Shown piece by piece: positions 1 to 10,655 of a stretch of 64,000 nucleotides of DNA. Where the stretch lies: contig CM071594.1 in NCBI GenBank assembly GCA_036435485.1, forward strand, positions 101,335,001 to 101,399,000, written 5' to 3'. This stretch comes from Saposhnikovia divaricata. Taxonomy: Eukaryota > Streptophyta > Magnoliopsida > Apiales > Apiaceae. Under the pieces are notes generated by a model. It saw only the letters and a program-made list of their open reading frames with translations, was not told where the DNA came from and made no database searches. Within the stretch, counting starts at the first letter, position 1. Each line of letters begins with the position of its first letter. The translations under genes were made by a program, and so were the position numbers.

Positions 1-978
1 AAGAATGATACTATATTAGTCCAAGTCTATGTGGATGATATAATATTTGGGTCTACTAATGATCTTTTGTGCAAGAAATTTGCTAAGTTAATGCAGGGTA
101 AATTTGAAATGAGCATGATGGGTGAGTTGAAGTTCTTTCTTGGATTGCAAATCAGTCAAAGGACAGATGGAATATTTATCTGTCAATCCAAGTATGTCAA
201 AGAGCTCCTCAAGAAGTATCAGATGGAGGACTCTTCTTCAGCAAGAACACCATCATCTACAGCTGTTAAGTTTGGAGCATGTGAAAATTCTGCCAAGGTA
301 GATATCACAAGCTACAGAGGTATGATAGGCTCATTACTTTACCTCACTGCAAGTAGACCTGATATTATGCATGCTACATGCTTGTGTGCAAGGTTCCAAG
401 CGGATCCTAGAGATGTGCATCTCATTGCTGTAAAATGAATCTTGAGATATCTTAAGGGTACTCCTAATTTGGGAATTTGGTACCCTAAAGATTCTGGTTT
501 TAATCTTGTTGGATATACAGATTCAGATTATGCAGGAAGTGTTGTAGATAGAAAAAGCACCTCTGGGAGTTGTCAATTCCTAGGTGGCAGGTTGGTTTCT
601 TGGTACAGTAAGAAACAGCAAACAGTTTCCAACTCTACAGCCGAAGCTGAATACATAGCTGCTGGAAGCTGTTGCGCTCAGATCTTGTGGATCAGAAATC
701 AGCTACGGGATTATGGATTTGTACTTGACAAGATTCCTATCTTGTGTGACAATACAAGTGCCATAGCAATCTCCAACAATCCTGTGCAGCACACAAGAAC
801 AAAGCACATTGACATCAGGTATCATTTTATTCGAGAGCATGTCATGAATGGTACCGTGGAGTTACATTTTGTTCCCACGGAAGAACAAACAGCAGATATT
901 TTTACTAAGTCTCTTGACGAATCCACATTCACCAGAATAGTTGGTGAATTGGGTATGTTAAATAGTCCTAGTAATTAA
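1..978 (+). pseudogene. copia pol fragment: reverse transcriptase C-terminal part and RNase H
   Basis: The frame is open from base 1 and carries the reverse transcriptase catalytic motif YVDD near 28-39, followed by MMGELKFFLGL and TASRPDIMHATC. RNase H motifs follow: GYTDSDYAG, the STAEAEYIAA segment, and DNTSAIAISNNPVQHTRTKH. These are standard Ty1/copia pol blocks, and the protein ends at the normal place (TAA at 976-978). One in-frame TGA at 436-438 interrupts it. Element B has arginine at the matching position, so this is most simply a CGA-to-TGA change. Reverse transcriptase copies the element RNA and RNase H removes the template strand. The N-terminal part of the polyprotein is outside the window. 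Confidence 0.95.
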
Positions 979-2187
979 TCTGGTTAATATCTGAGGTCTG
1001 TTCTTTAATAATTTAACAAGTGATTATTTTGTGAATATTTGTTGTTTAAAATCACTTGTGTAATTATTTTATCATTAATTAATTCCACTTGCTTATTTTC
1101 GAACACTTGTCAATCATGTTAATATTTTATTTGGTCAATTATGAAATTAGAAATAATATGATTATGTGAATATTTTAATTTTATTTGTTTTGTAGTGTTT
1201 GTCCTTTTGTTATTATTGTTTGATTTCGTAAAAGGGCTAACCTATGTTGATTTTTTGAGTTGTAAATAAATAATTTGTTGTAAATTATTATTTTATTAAG
1301 CTTTTTAAGTTCTGTAAATTACTAAGTGTATAACTTGTACATAACTTGTTTAATTTAATCTGGTAAATCTGTTAATGTATTTTTCAGTAATAATATAGAT
1401 TATTAGCAATAATTGTTATATCTGTAAATAGTTGTTAATTCTATAAATAGTTTAGAATCTTAGAAATAGTATAGAATTTCTTATTAATAATACAGTGTCC
1501 GGTCATAGTATAAGTGTCTATAAATAATATAGAATTATTGTTAGTAATAATATAACGATCTGTAATAATAGAGTTAATCTTAGAAATAATATAGTGTGTC
1601 GGTAATAATATAGGTGACTAGAAATAGTATAAAAATAGACTTAGAAATAATATAAATTGCGGCAATAGTATAGGGCTGCCGGTGATAGTATACACAGTAG
1701 AGTATATATAGTGTATACTATCTCTAGTCATACTATCTCCAATCTATACTATCTCTCGTGTTTGGTCACAGAGAACTACTCGATACTGATACACACGATA
1801 TACACACATCGGAGTGTCGAATTGCTGCCGGATTTTTGACTCGAAATCTCAACCAAATCACAAACTAAGAACATCCATTGATTTCTTGCATCAAAAACTC
1901 TGTTTTAACCGTTCAAAATCACGATTTGGTCGAGTTCTTGGTGACTTTGTTTTTCGAAAATTGAAAATTTCGATCTGAAATTTCCAGAGATTGGCTTTGA
2001 TTCTTAGAAAACTAAAAATACATACGTGTTTGTGATTGTATCAATATCATATCCTGGGATTTTGAGAATTTTTCAAGAACTTTGTTATTTTTCGAATTTT
2101 TAATTTATTATTAATTCAAATTAATTAAGTTTAATTGAATTTTGTGCTAAAAATTAAAATTTTCAAAAGCTTAAAATCTGTATTAAA
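979..2187 (+). other. AT-rich spacer between pol and the downstream ORF, with an ATAGTA-type array
   Basis: No reading frame of note. From about 1380 to 1760 the motif AATAATATAG/ATAGTAT recurs every 20-40 bases, and near 1710-1760 it flips to the complementary form TATACTATCTC. A TATATATA string lies at 1703-1710, inside a short dyad (AGTATA...TATACT). This is about 480 bases before the first ATG of the downstream ORF. It may be an internal promoter; that is inference. Confidence 0.5.
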
Positions 2188-5100
2188 ATGGCTGTTGAAT
2201 TCGAACTAGTTAAGCACAACATGGTTGGTTTTTATGATCCGGAGGAATGTATGGTTGACAGATTCAAGCCCTGGATTCGTTTCTTGAATGAACAACCAAT
2301 CGTCAGTAGTGCTTTATCTCTTGACGCTCCAATGAAATTGGAACCTTTACGACTGATGTGTTCTACAGCTATTATATCTGCAGCAACCAATTTCATACAA
2401 GAGCTGTCTCACAACAGAATGACTACAACAACGTACCAGTGCTTGTTACTCAGTACATGTCCACATTCATACATCTTCCAATTATTCCTGGACCTGTACC
2501 TGAGCAACCAGAACCAATCATAGAACAACAAGCACTTGCTATTGTGCATCCAGAACAAAATGCACCTGCTCTTGAACAAGCTGAGCCGGAATTTCAATCA
2601 CAGGAGGCTCATGTCACTTCATCTGCTGACCAGGTATTACATTCTGATCCCTTAACTACTTCTATCCCTCAATCTTCTTCTGGAACCCAAGTGGTTGTTA
2701 GGACTGACCAAGGGATTGTAGAACCACAATCTCTATCCCAGGTCAAAGAGCCAAACACAAGGTCAAAAACAAATAAAGTCTATCAAGTCAGAAAGAAGAA
2801 ATCACAGCTTAAAAGAACTGAAAGAAGTGAGTGAACCCAGCTCTGCCTCTACTAAAGAAGAGTAGAAATGAACCCGAGGCAACTGTAAGCTCATCCATAC
2901 CCTCCCAAAAGGATATGGACTTTGAAATGGCAAATGAACAGCTTCTGGAACCATTCTCTCAACAGGATGAGTCCATTGAATTTCGCCAGTCGGCCATGGC
3001 ATCCTGTAATGTGTCAAGCACAACCCCACTGTTATTACTAACAATGGGAGAACATGTAGAACTGGATGAAAATAGGGACACATTGAGAGGAGAGCACTTA
3101 GGAACTGAAACAGTGCCTACCATAGTCACGGTAGAGGAGCCTTCACAGGCTAATGAGGGAAATCTTGACTCTCCGCCAAAATTAATAGAGTCATCATCTC
3201 CCCTGCCAGGAGGAACATTCCTGGCTCCCTCAAGGGATTTTCCACTCGCAGTTTCAACTGGAGAAAGTGGAAGGCAACTCAGTCTTTCTGTCACTGAAGC
3301 AATTCAGACTTCAATTCCAACTGACATGGCAGAAATGACTGTGGATAGGGATTTGCGAACTCCCATTGCACCACCACTGACCTTCCAAGAGGAGGCTAGG
3401 GTGATTTTACCTGCAGGTACACTTTCTGGAGCAGCTAAGGAAATAGTGAGGAGTGATGTGAGGATCACCACTAAATTGAGTGAAACACATGCACTTCAGA
3501 TGAGTGAAACTCAGAGCGATAATCAGGTGAGTGCACACACTGACACATACACTCGTTCATTGGAAGAAAAGATTAAAGCTCTAGAAAAGGAACTTGAGGC
3601 AACTAAAGCTGAAGCAAATTTACTTCGAGCACAAGTGGATGGACCGTCTTCTTCATCTACCTCTGTCAACAGTCAGCTTATGGGAGTGAAACATGACATT
3701 CAAATAATGAAGACTGCATTTAACACCAAGATCAATACTCTTGAACTCTGTCAACAACAGATAATCTCTGACTCCTCGGACATAACAGTTACTCAAGACA
3801 GAATTATTACGGCTCTTTCAAATAAGGTTGAAGACATTCAAACAGAAGTACGTGAAAATCAGTTATCTATTGAAAGTCGTCTTAATCGGATTGAAAGCCA
3901 AAGTGCACATCAAAGTCAAGGGCTAAAACACTTATATAACATGATTAGCCGCACTATCATCCCCACAACAGAAGAGGTAGAATTCTTTCAAGGAAAAGGT
4001 GGAGATGGTGATGAGCAAGACCCTGAAGATGGTGCATTTTATAAATCTGTAGAGGATTCCTCAACTAAGGGGGAGAAGTCAACAGGGGGAGCTGGTACTA
4101 AAGGGGGAGACAAAGACAAATCAAGAGGGGAATAATTTGATAAAGGTGACAAGGGAAAGAAAGCTCAATCAGCACCGAAGGATGACACTGTAGAAGGTTA
4201 TTTCTACTCAGGTGAACCTGATAACCTTGATGTTTTTGCTGATTTAGACTTTTCAGATAAAGGTGAAGCATTTGGGGAACCAAATCTCAATTTCTGGGAT
4301 GAGGATGAAGAAGTTGTAGTTCCTGATCTTGCTGAACTCCAAAGAATGAATTTTGAAGCCAATCAAGAACTTGAACAAAATGAAGCTAATCTGACAATGA
4401 GAGAAGAAAGACTCAGAAAAACAATGGAACAGATGGCTCATAATGAAAGGCTTCAAAAGGCTGAACAGGAAGCACTTCAACAACAACATTCTCAAAAGCT
4501 TCAAGCAAGAAGGATGTACATTAAGTACAAGAGTGGTGATAAGTGGGAGCGTGCTCAAAGAATCATAGATTCACCACAAACTTCTGGCTGTGATGATCGT
4601 CGGTTAGGTGATATGTTTCAAAGGTTTAAAGAGAAGAACCCTTTCCAAGACGATTATCTAAGAGCTTTGAAGTCTGAAATTTTAAGCATAACTTGTACAA
4701 GTGATCGGATGGAAGAGTTACTAATCTTTGTTCATTGTCATAAGCTTGGAACTCAAAAGGTATCTCTTCAGTTCTTCTATGATAGATCACTTTCAGAACT
4801 TTGGGTAATGAGACCAAAAGTCAGAACTTCTTATGAACTTGGTGTACTACTTCATGAAAAATTCCTAGATTTCGCTGAAAAGGCAGGTCCTGAAGTAATT
4901 AGTAATCCTCCTCAAGTTAAAATTCTTATAGGAGATGTCATTCACACTGTTAATGTTCAGACCAAGGAACTCCATGAACATCATGCCAGACACTTGGTGT
5001 ATGTTGAATATGCTCTACGAAATCATGGTTTTGCAACTACATTGAAAAATGAAGCTGCAGATCATATTAAGTCTTATGCTCAAGACAACATGAAGAAGTA

Positions 5101-5293
5101 CAAGTTTTATCAAGGTGAGTTAAGAAAGAAGCTGGGAATACCTCTTGAAAAACCACTAGTTGGAACACCTCTAGTTCATCCAGTGTCATCATCTAGAAGA
5201 GAATTAATTACTGATGCAGAATTGCACGAGATGCTTCCAAACTTGGATGAACCTGAAGAAGAAGAGATAAGGAGAGAAGACAGCCCGAAGTGA
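2188..5293 (+). pseudogene. additional 3' ORF of copia element E1 (env-position ORF), broken
   Basis: The ORF lies between pol and the PPT, where some Sireviruses carry an extra or env-like ORF. It starts with ATG at 2188; the first 70 or so residues match the start of the equivalent ORF in element B (shared FLNE motif and a following conserved block). The frame then changes near 2400 and again near 2831. A single TAA at 4133-4135 interrupts the last frame, which otherwise stays open to 5293. Compared with B, about 190 residues are missing after the N-terminal block. The middle part is Ser/Thr/Pro-rich. A predicted coiled coil lies near 3560-3640 and a Glu/Gln-rich helical stretch near 4340-4510. 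I see no signal peptide or membrane segment, so the env label is positional only. Function unknown. Confidence 0.75.
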
Positions 5294-5540
5294 AGAATCG
5301 CTCTACATGTTATATCTTTAGAGCTTAGATAGAACAAGATAGGTTAATGTGAAATATGATCAGTCTAGAGGATCATCTATCTTGTATTTATCTTTTATGT
5401 TTGAATCTGGAAATGTTAAATATAAACCAGAACCATTTTCATTATTTACTTTGCAATTACAGTTTTACCTTTTACTAGTTTAAGTTGAGTTAGTTGAGTT
5501 ATCCTCTAGGAATTTGCTTGTTAATTTTTAACAAACAAAT

Positions 5541-5550
5541 AGGGGGAGAT
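5541..5550 (+). other. polypurine tract of E1
   Basis: AGGGGGAGAT directly abuts the TG of the 3' LTR. Element B has the closely similar tract AGAGGGAGAT at the same place. Confidence 0.9.
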
Positions 5551-6079
5551 TGAAAGGCATATGTCACAGCCTATTTGTAGTTCGAGGATTCGACTCAACT
5601 TAAATTAGATTGTAATAAGTAATTAATGCTCACTGTCTCAGGAATCTCACAAAGTACTATATGCCAGAAGAAAGAAGAAAGTCAATCTATAGTTTTGATG
5701 TTTTACACTGGAAGAAGAGTCAGTTTACTGAACATGCCCCAGTTCAGCATTGAAGAAATTGGATTCGTTTAAAGTGACAGAGATTACCGTGGAGACAGCA
5801 TCAGTACAGGAGTTATTAAAGAGTGCTAAGAAAGTATGTGGATCACAACTGAGAGTCAAATTGAAGAACAGATATTGGAGTTAGTCGTTCATGAACCAGA
5901 CAGTACATCGAACGTCAACAATTATCCAGTGGAAGTTTCTCAAAGTTTACAAGTGATTCACAAGGAGTAAGTCAATTATTAATTAACTATATTATTAATT
6001 TAATTAAACAAATTAATTCAATTCGAATTAATTTATTTAATTAATTAATTAAGTTAATTAATCTCTGATTTATTCAATC

Positions 6080-6710
6080 AGTAATAATATATGGATTATA
6101 CTATTTCGGAGAATTTTGGTTATACTATTTCTGAATTTCAGTTGAACTATTTCTGGAAATTCAGTTATACTATTTCTGAAATAGGTGGTATACTATTTCT
6201 GGAATAATATAGATACTATTACTGCATTAGTAATAATATACTATACTATCCCCGAATTTATACTATTACCGAAGTTATATTATTTCTGGAATTAATAGTA
6301 TATTATTTCTGAAGTATTATAGATATTATTACTGATCAAGTAATAATATACTATACTATTACCGAAATATTTAAACTATACTATCCCCGAATTTATACTA
6401 TTTCCGAGGTTATATTATTTCTGGAATTAATAGTATATTATTTCTGAAGTATTATAGATATTATTACTTATCAAGTAATAATATACTATACTATTACCGA
6501 AATATCTAAACTATACTATTACTACCAGTTATACTATTACCGAAATATTTATACTATTACCTAAGTTTTTAAGTAAACTATTTCTAGGTAAATGTATATT
6601 ATTTCTAAGTAAATCCATACTATTTTAAGGGAATGAGTTCTACTATCCCTAGGCTGCTATACTATCACCGTGCCAGTTATACTATCAGCGTGGCATCTAT
6701 ACTATCACCG
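6080..6710 (+). repeat. TACTAT-core degenerate tandem array in the E1 LTR
   Basis: More than twenty imperfect copies of a 12-20 base unit whose constant core is TACTAT, followed by TTCTGG, TACCGAA, CCCCGAA or CACCGTG. One longer block of about 130 bases, containing GTATTATAGATATTATTACT, is itself duplicated (about 6255-6375 and 6375-6505). The array ends about 45 bases before the TATA box. Confidence 0.85.
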
Positions 6711-6754
6711 TGTCAATATGTAGCAGCTCAACAGAAGGAAATGTTTTGTTTTTG

Positions 6755-6762
6755 TATAAAAA
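6755..6762 (+). promoter_or_regulatory. TATA box of the E1 LTR
   Basis: TATAAAAA in U3, directly after the TACTAT array and about 455 bases before the LTR end, a normal place for an LTR core promoter. Assigned by position and sequence only. Confidence 0.55.
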
Positions 6763-7211
6763 CAAACACATGGACAGAAGAACAGACAGGAAGAAACAAG
6801 AAGAAAAAAAGAGAACCAAGAACATAAAACACTCTCATCTTCTACACACAAGTGCTCAAGCTTTAATTCACACAATAAATTCAGTTCAAGCCTATTGTAA
6901 TATCTGATCCGCTGGAACTTGTTTATTGATCACTCTTGTACTACTAGCGAATTAAGTTTCCTAGTTTATATCTTGATTTTAATTAGCAAAATTAGAAAAG
7001 TTCATGTCGAATTTTCTAATTAGTTATTAATCTCTTGATATTAATTTGTAACACCCGTCAAGTTAATATATTGATATATTCAACTTGAATTCTGTGTTAT
7101 ATTATTCCGCACAAAATTTGTTTAAAATGAATTTTATTCAAAGAACAAATCTCGATAAAATGACATAGATTGTATTCAACCCCCCCTTCTACAATCTTAT
7201 TGGACCTAACA

Positions 7212-9094
7212 TCATATGATCCACATGTTTTTTTTAATATCTTATAATTTTTATTCTTAATAACTATATATAAATTTAACAAAATTCCATTTTAATATAA
7301 ATATTAAATTATGATTTTAGTAGATAACTAAATAATAAAAGTTACTTAATTTTTAGTGGATAAATATAATTATAGTTTCTTTTGTGAAATGATTCGTACT
7401 TTCAATAATTTGTATTCTCCTCGTTTCATTGGATTAACGTCTGGATGAGACATAAAAGTTAAGAGAAGTGAATAATAAAATGATGGGATCCAATAAAATT
7501 AGTTAAAAAGTTATGATATCCAATCTATTACACCACCCTTATATATTAAACTTCAACAAGGATGAAAAGTACCATTTTAATAGCCGTAAAATTATTGTTT
7601 TACCATTATTTATTGAAAAATAAAAAAAACAACACCCTTTTAAAATTTATTTAAAAATTAGATATACTGTATTATGTTACCCACAAGGAAGTGCCATTTT
7701 AATAGCCCTTATTTGTTGAAAAATAATAAAAACGTCACCCTTTTAATATTTATGTAAAAATTAGATATACTGTATTATGTTGATCGAACTCCTGATCTTC
7801 CACTCTCAAACTAATTACATAACCATTATATGTTTTAAAAATCTAATTAGATAAACCATATCTTTTCCTTTTGTCCCATTTTCTCTATTTTTATTTGACT
7901 AAATAACCTATTGGTTTTTGTTCTTTTTAGAATATTGCTAAGAATATAATTACAAAAAATATTTTAATCTATTAAGCATACTCTACGATTCTCTTTTTCC
8001 ATTTTAAATCACTGAAATTAAAAATCAAATTTTAATATAAAATTTTAGATTATACAAAAATATAACCAAGTTCGGGAAAAAAATGTATTTATTTACATTC
8101 TTCTCCAAGTAGATATTAAATTATTAAAATAAAAAAAATTGGTTTTAAGAAATATGTAAATCTTATTTATAAAATCAGACATAATTAAAAATTGCATTAC
8201 ATAATTTTTAAGTATATAAAACTTTAAATATGTGAGTCATATTAGAGATTTTTGGTTGACCTACTATTTAGACCTTTCAGTAATTTAAATATATGATTGG
8301 TGTGAAAACATAAATATTTTAAGAATACGAAAAATAATTGAATTAATGTTAAAAAGATGAAACTCTATAAATGAATCTATGTTATATATATATAAAAAAA
8401 ATAACGTAACTAAATTTTCAATACTGAATGAAATAAGATATGATTCTTCAGTCATAAATATAACAAAACTGCAATAATTATAAACATCGATTAGATTATA
8501 ACTCGATTATAAAGTACGGTTATATGAATTTTCATATAATATAACAAATTGATCATTATAATATATAATGGTAGAGTTGTAACATATACTTATATTACTA
8601 TACATGTAACCAAAAAAGTTGATCTCACATATCATATAGATGTACAACTCATCATTAAGGTCGTTTAATCATATTTTACTTCAATTTAAATATTTGAAAA
8701 AGGTTAAAGTTGAGTTTAAAAAATTCAAAATTTTACTTCAATTTAAATATTTATTTATGTCAACGTTCACTTTGATAAAGCTGATTTCACGCCATTTTAA
8801 ACTCAAAATTAATATTTCAACAATTAAAAGTAAACATGAGATTACTATCCAAATTTTATTAAATCTACTCAAATTATAAAATAATTGGTACATTAATTTT
8901 GTATACAATATTACAAAATAATTATAAAAATATGAGATAAAATCGAAATCATTTATCGTATTTTAATTATAAAAATATGAGATAAAATTGAAATCTTACC
9001 ATTTATCGTATTTTTAATTACAAAATTATTTTAGTATATATACATTTTCATGTAAAAAATAATTTCAGTGCCCACGGGATTTTACGCTAGTAAA
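7212..9094. other. AT-rich intergenic stretch without a gene
   Basis: Roughly 80% A+T by eye, with no supported coding region; the 79-residue frame at 8640 is Lys/Leu/Phe-rich chance sequence. A segment near 7413-7500 (CTCCTCGTTTCATT) resembles the end of a Stowaway-type MITE, but I could not pair it. A Helitron-like 3' end (CTAGT at 9087-9091, after an ACGGGATTTTACG string) closes the stretch. Its 5' partner was not found. Confidence 0.6.
7561..7781. repeat. imperfect tandem duplication of about 100-120 bp
   Basis: Two copies, about 7561-7680 and 7681-7781. Each has CCATTTTAATAGCC near its start and ends in TTAGATATACTGTATTATGTT. The first copy has about 20 extra bases. No coding content. 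Confidence 0.8.
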
Positions 9095-10340
9095 TCTATA
9101 TATATTATAAAAAGCTAGATAACCCATTTCTCTGGTATTCATAGTTCGGATAAAATTTATAGTTTTAATTTGATCCACGGGATATCCATTTTCAAGTTTT
9201 ATATCCATATTTACGCTTTCGATTAATTATCATTAATGTGTTTCAAAATTTATGGTAAGTTGATTTTTAAATTTTGAACTTGTTATTATAGTGAGTTCAT
9301 TAATGCAAATTATAATAGAGATAATGACCAAAATACCTCAAAATGGGGTACCCATGGTCCAAAATATCGTTTTTCGGAAGGTGCGGCCCAATCTACCACG
9401 GGATGCGCTATTCGGTGTAGCGTATCCCATCTACTGTTCATCGTCAGAAAACTAAGAAACTCGCCAGAATTGTTGAGGTCTGAGTCGCCGGCGGCTTCGA
9501 CGGAAAACGTAAGATCTCAGTTTGGCATCATTTCAGCGTCCACCAGTGTTACGCCCCGACTTCCAATACTAAAAATATAATGTTTATAACAAAATAGAAT
9601 TTGATACAGGGGGATTTTAGAAAATTTCGGCATGAAATATTTGTAAATCGGACTATCCACCTGTAATTCAACCCAACCAAATTCCAATTTAACAAATACA
9701 ATTAAAACTTAATACACCAACGATTCCTTACCGAGGATCGATTCCAGGTTATGGTATGAAACAAGAATCTACACTATACAAATTATTACAACTTCTATCT
9801 CTGCTATAAATACAAATCACTATGCCGTCTAATTTGTAGCTTAATCCAAAACCGTGCTCGTCCACGTTAGCTCTGAAATCTATTCCGAATAGGATCATCC
9901 TCGCTCTCATTCGCATTTGAAAATATAAGTAGATCATCCTTAAACCTAACTGCAAATTGTTAGGTAAAACAAAGCAAGAGTGAGCCAAAGAATGCTCAGC
10001 AAGTTAATAATATAGTGCAACAACGATATTACGATAATTCATTGATGAGCAATATCAATGAATACTTTATCTCAAGAGATCATTCAATTTCAATCATAGA
10101 GTAAAACTTTTCCATTTTCTTCAACTATACGGTCTCAGATAAAACTTTGAGAAAAAGAATGTCAAGAAATTCCCCAATCATTCTTACTCCACTTTAAACG
10201 TACAATGTTACTCGCGAAGGGAATAACTGGGAAACTTCTATCCATCCTTAATCTCATTATTTTACTGAGTTCCAAATTTTATCATGTAGAAAACGACTAA
10301 CTCTGATATCCACAATTTCGAAACTAGAAACCATTTACCT

Positions 10341-10342
<2 letters not shown>

Positions 10343-10398
<56 letters not shown>
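10343..10398. repeat. (AT)28 microsatellite
   Basis: Uninterrupted AT dinucleotide run inside solo LTR X. Confidence 0.98.
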
Positions 10399-10400
<2 letters not shown>

Positions 10401-10581
10401 AAACGTTCCTTTCCTTAAAACCCTCTCATCTTTGCAACATACTTTTCATAAAACTTTTTAAAAACATTTAAGTTGATTTTTATTATTCTCCTGATTATGG
10501 ACAATACGGGTGATCAGCCACGTAAAGTCCACATTCATTTGAAATTGGGTTCCCAATTAGGCAACACATTGGCCTTTAATG

Positions 10582-10655
10582 CTGGACTAGGACCACCCTA
10601 GCCTCTTACGCTAAATAAATGTGCTGGACTAGGACCACCCTAGCCTCTTACGCTT
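10582..10655. repeat. 33-bp direct repeat, two copies
   Basis: The unit starts GCTGGACTAGGACCACCC and ends CTCTTACGCT. Copies begin near 10582 and 10623 within solo LTR X. Solo LTR Y has a different two-copy repeat in a similar region (16787-16860). Confidence 0.85.

Larger units (their letters stand above)
1..7211 (+). mobile_element. Ty1/copia retrotransposon E1 (Sirevirus-like), 3' half
   Basis: The window opens inside pol. The order seen is reverse transcriptase/RNase H (1-978), an AT-rich spacer, an additional ORF (2188-5293), a polypurine tract (5541-5550) and a 3' LTR (5551-7211) ending in CCTAACA. The 5' LTR, gag, protease and integrase lie before the window. The PPT type, the pol sequence and the presence of an ORF between pol and the 3' LTR are known traits of Sireviruses. 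The lineage is inferred from these and not tested by phylogeny. The copy is dead: pol has a nonsense codon and the downstream ORF has frame breaks and a stop. Element B on the minus strand is a relative with the same layout. Confidence 0.9.
5551..7211 (+). repeat. 3' LTR of copia element E1 (1661 bp)
   Basis: It starts TGAAAGGCAT right after the PPT and ends TTGGACCTAACA. The last 50 bases include an AACCCCCCC tract, as in the B LTR (AACCCCCC, then CCTAACA). The U3 part (about 6080-6710) is packed with TACTATTTCTG / TACTATTACCG motifs, followed by a TATA box at 6755-6762. The flanking bases TCATA (7212-7216) would be one target-site copy; its partner is outside the window. Confidence 0.88.

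Noticed and set aside
2188..5293. Calling the E1 downstream ORF an envelope gene
   Set aside because: Only its position fits. No signal peptide, transmembrane span or cysteine-rich ectodomain can be seen.
6080..6710. CRISPR-like or satellite array
   Set aside because: Units are degenerate, without unique spacers, and confined to the U3 part of an LTR in plant DNA.
7780..7830. A tRNA-like or SINE B-box remnant (GATCGAACTCC)
   Set aside because: Only a short match, without an A box at the right distance or a foldable cloverleaf.
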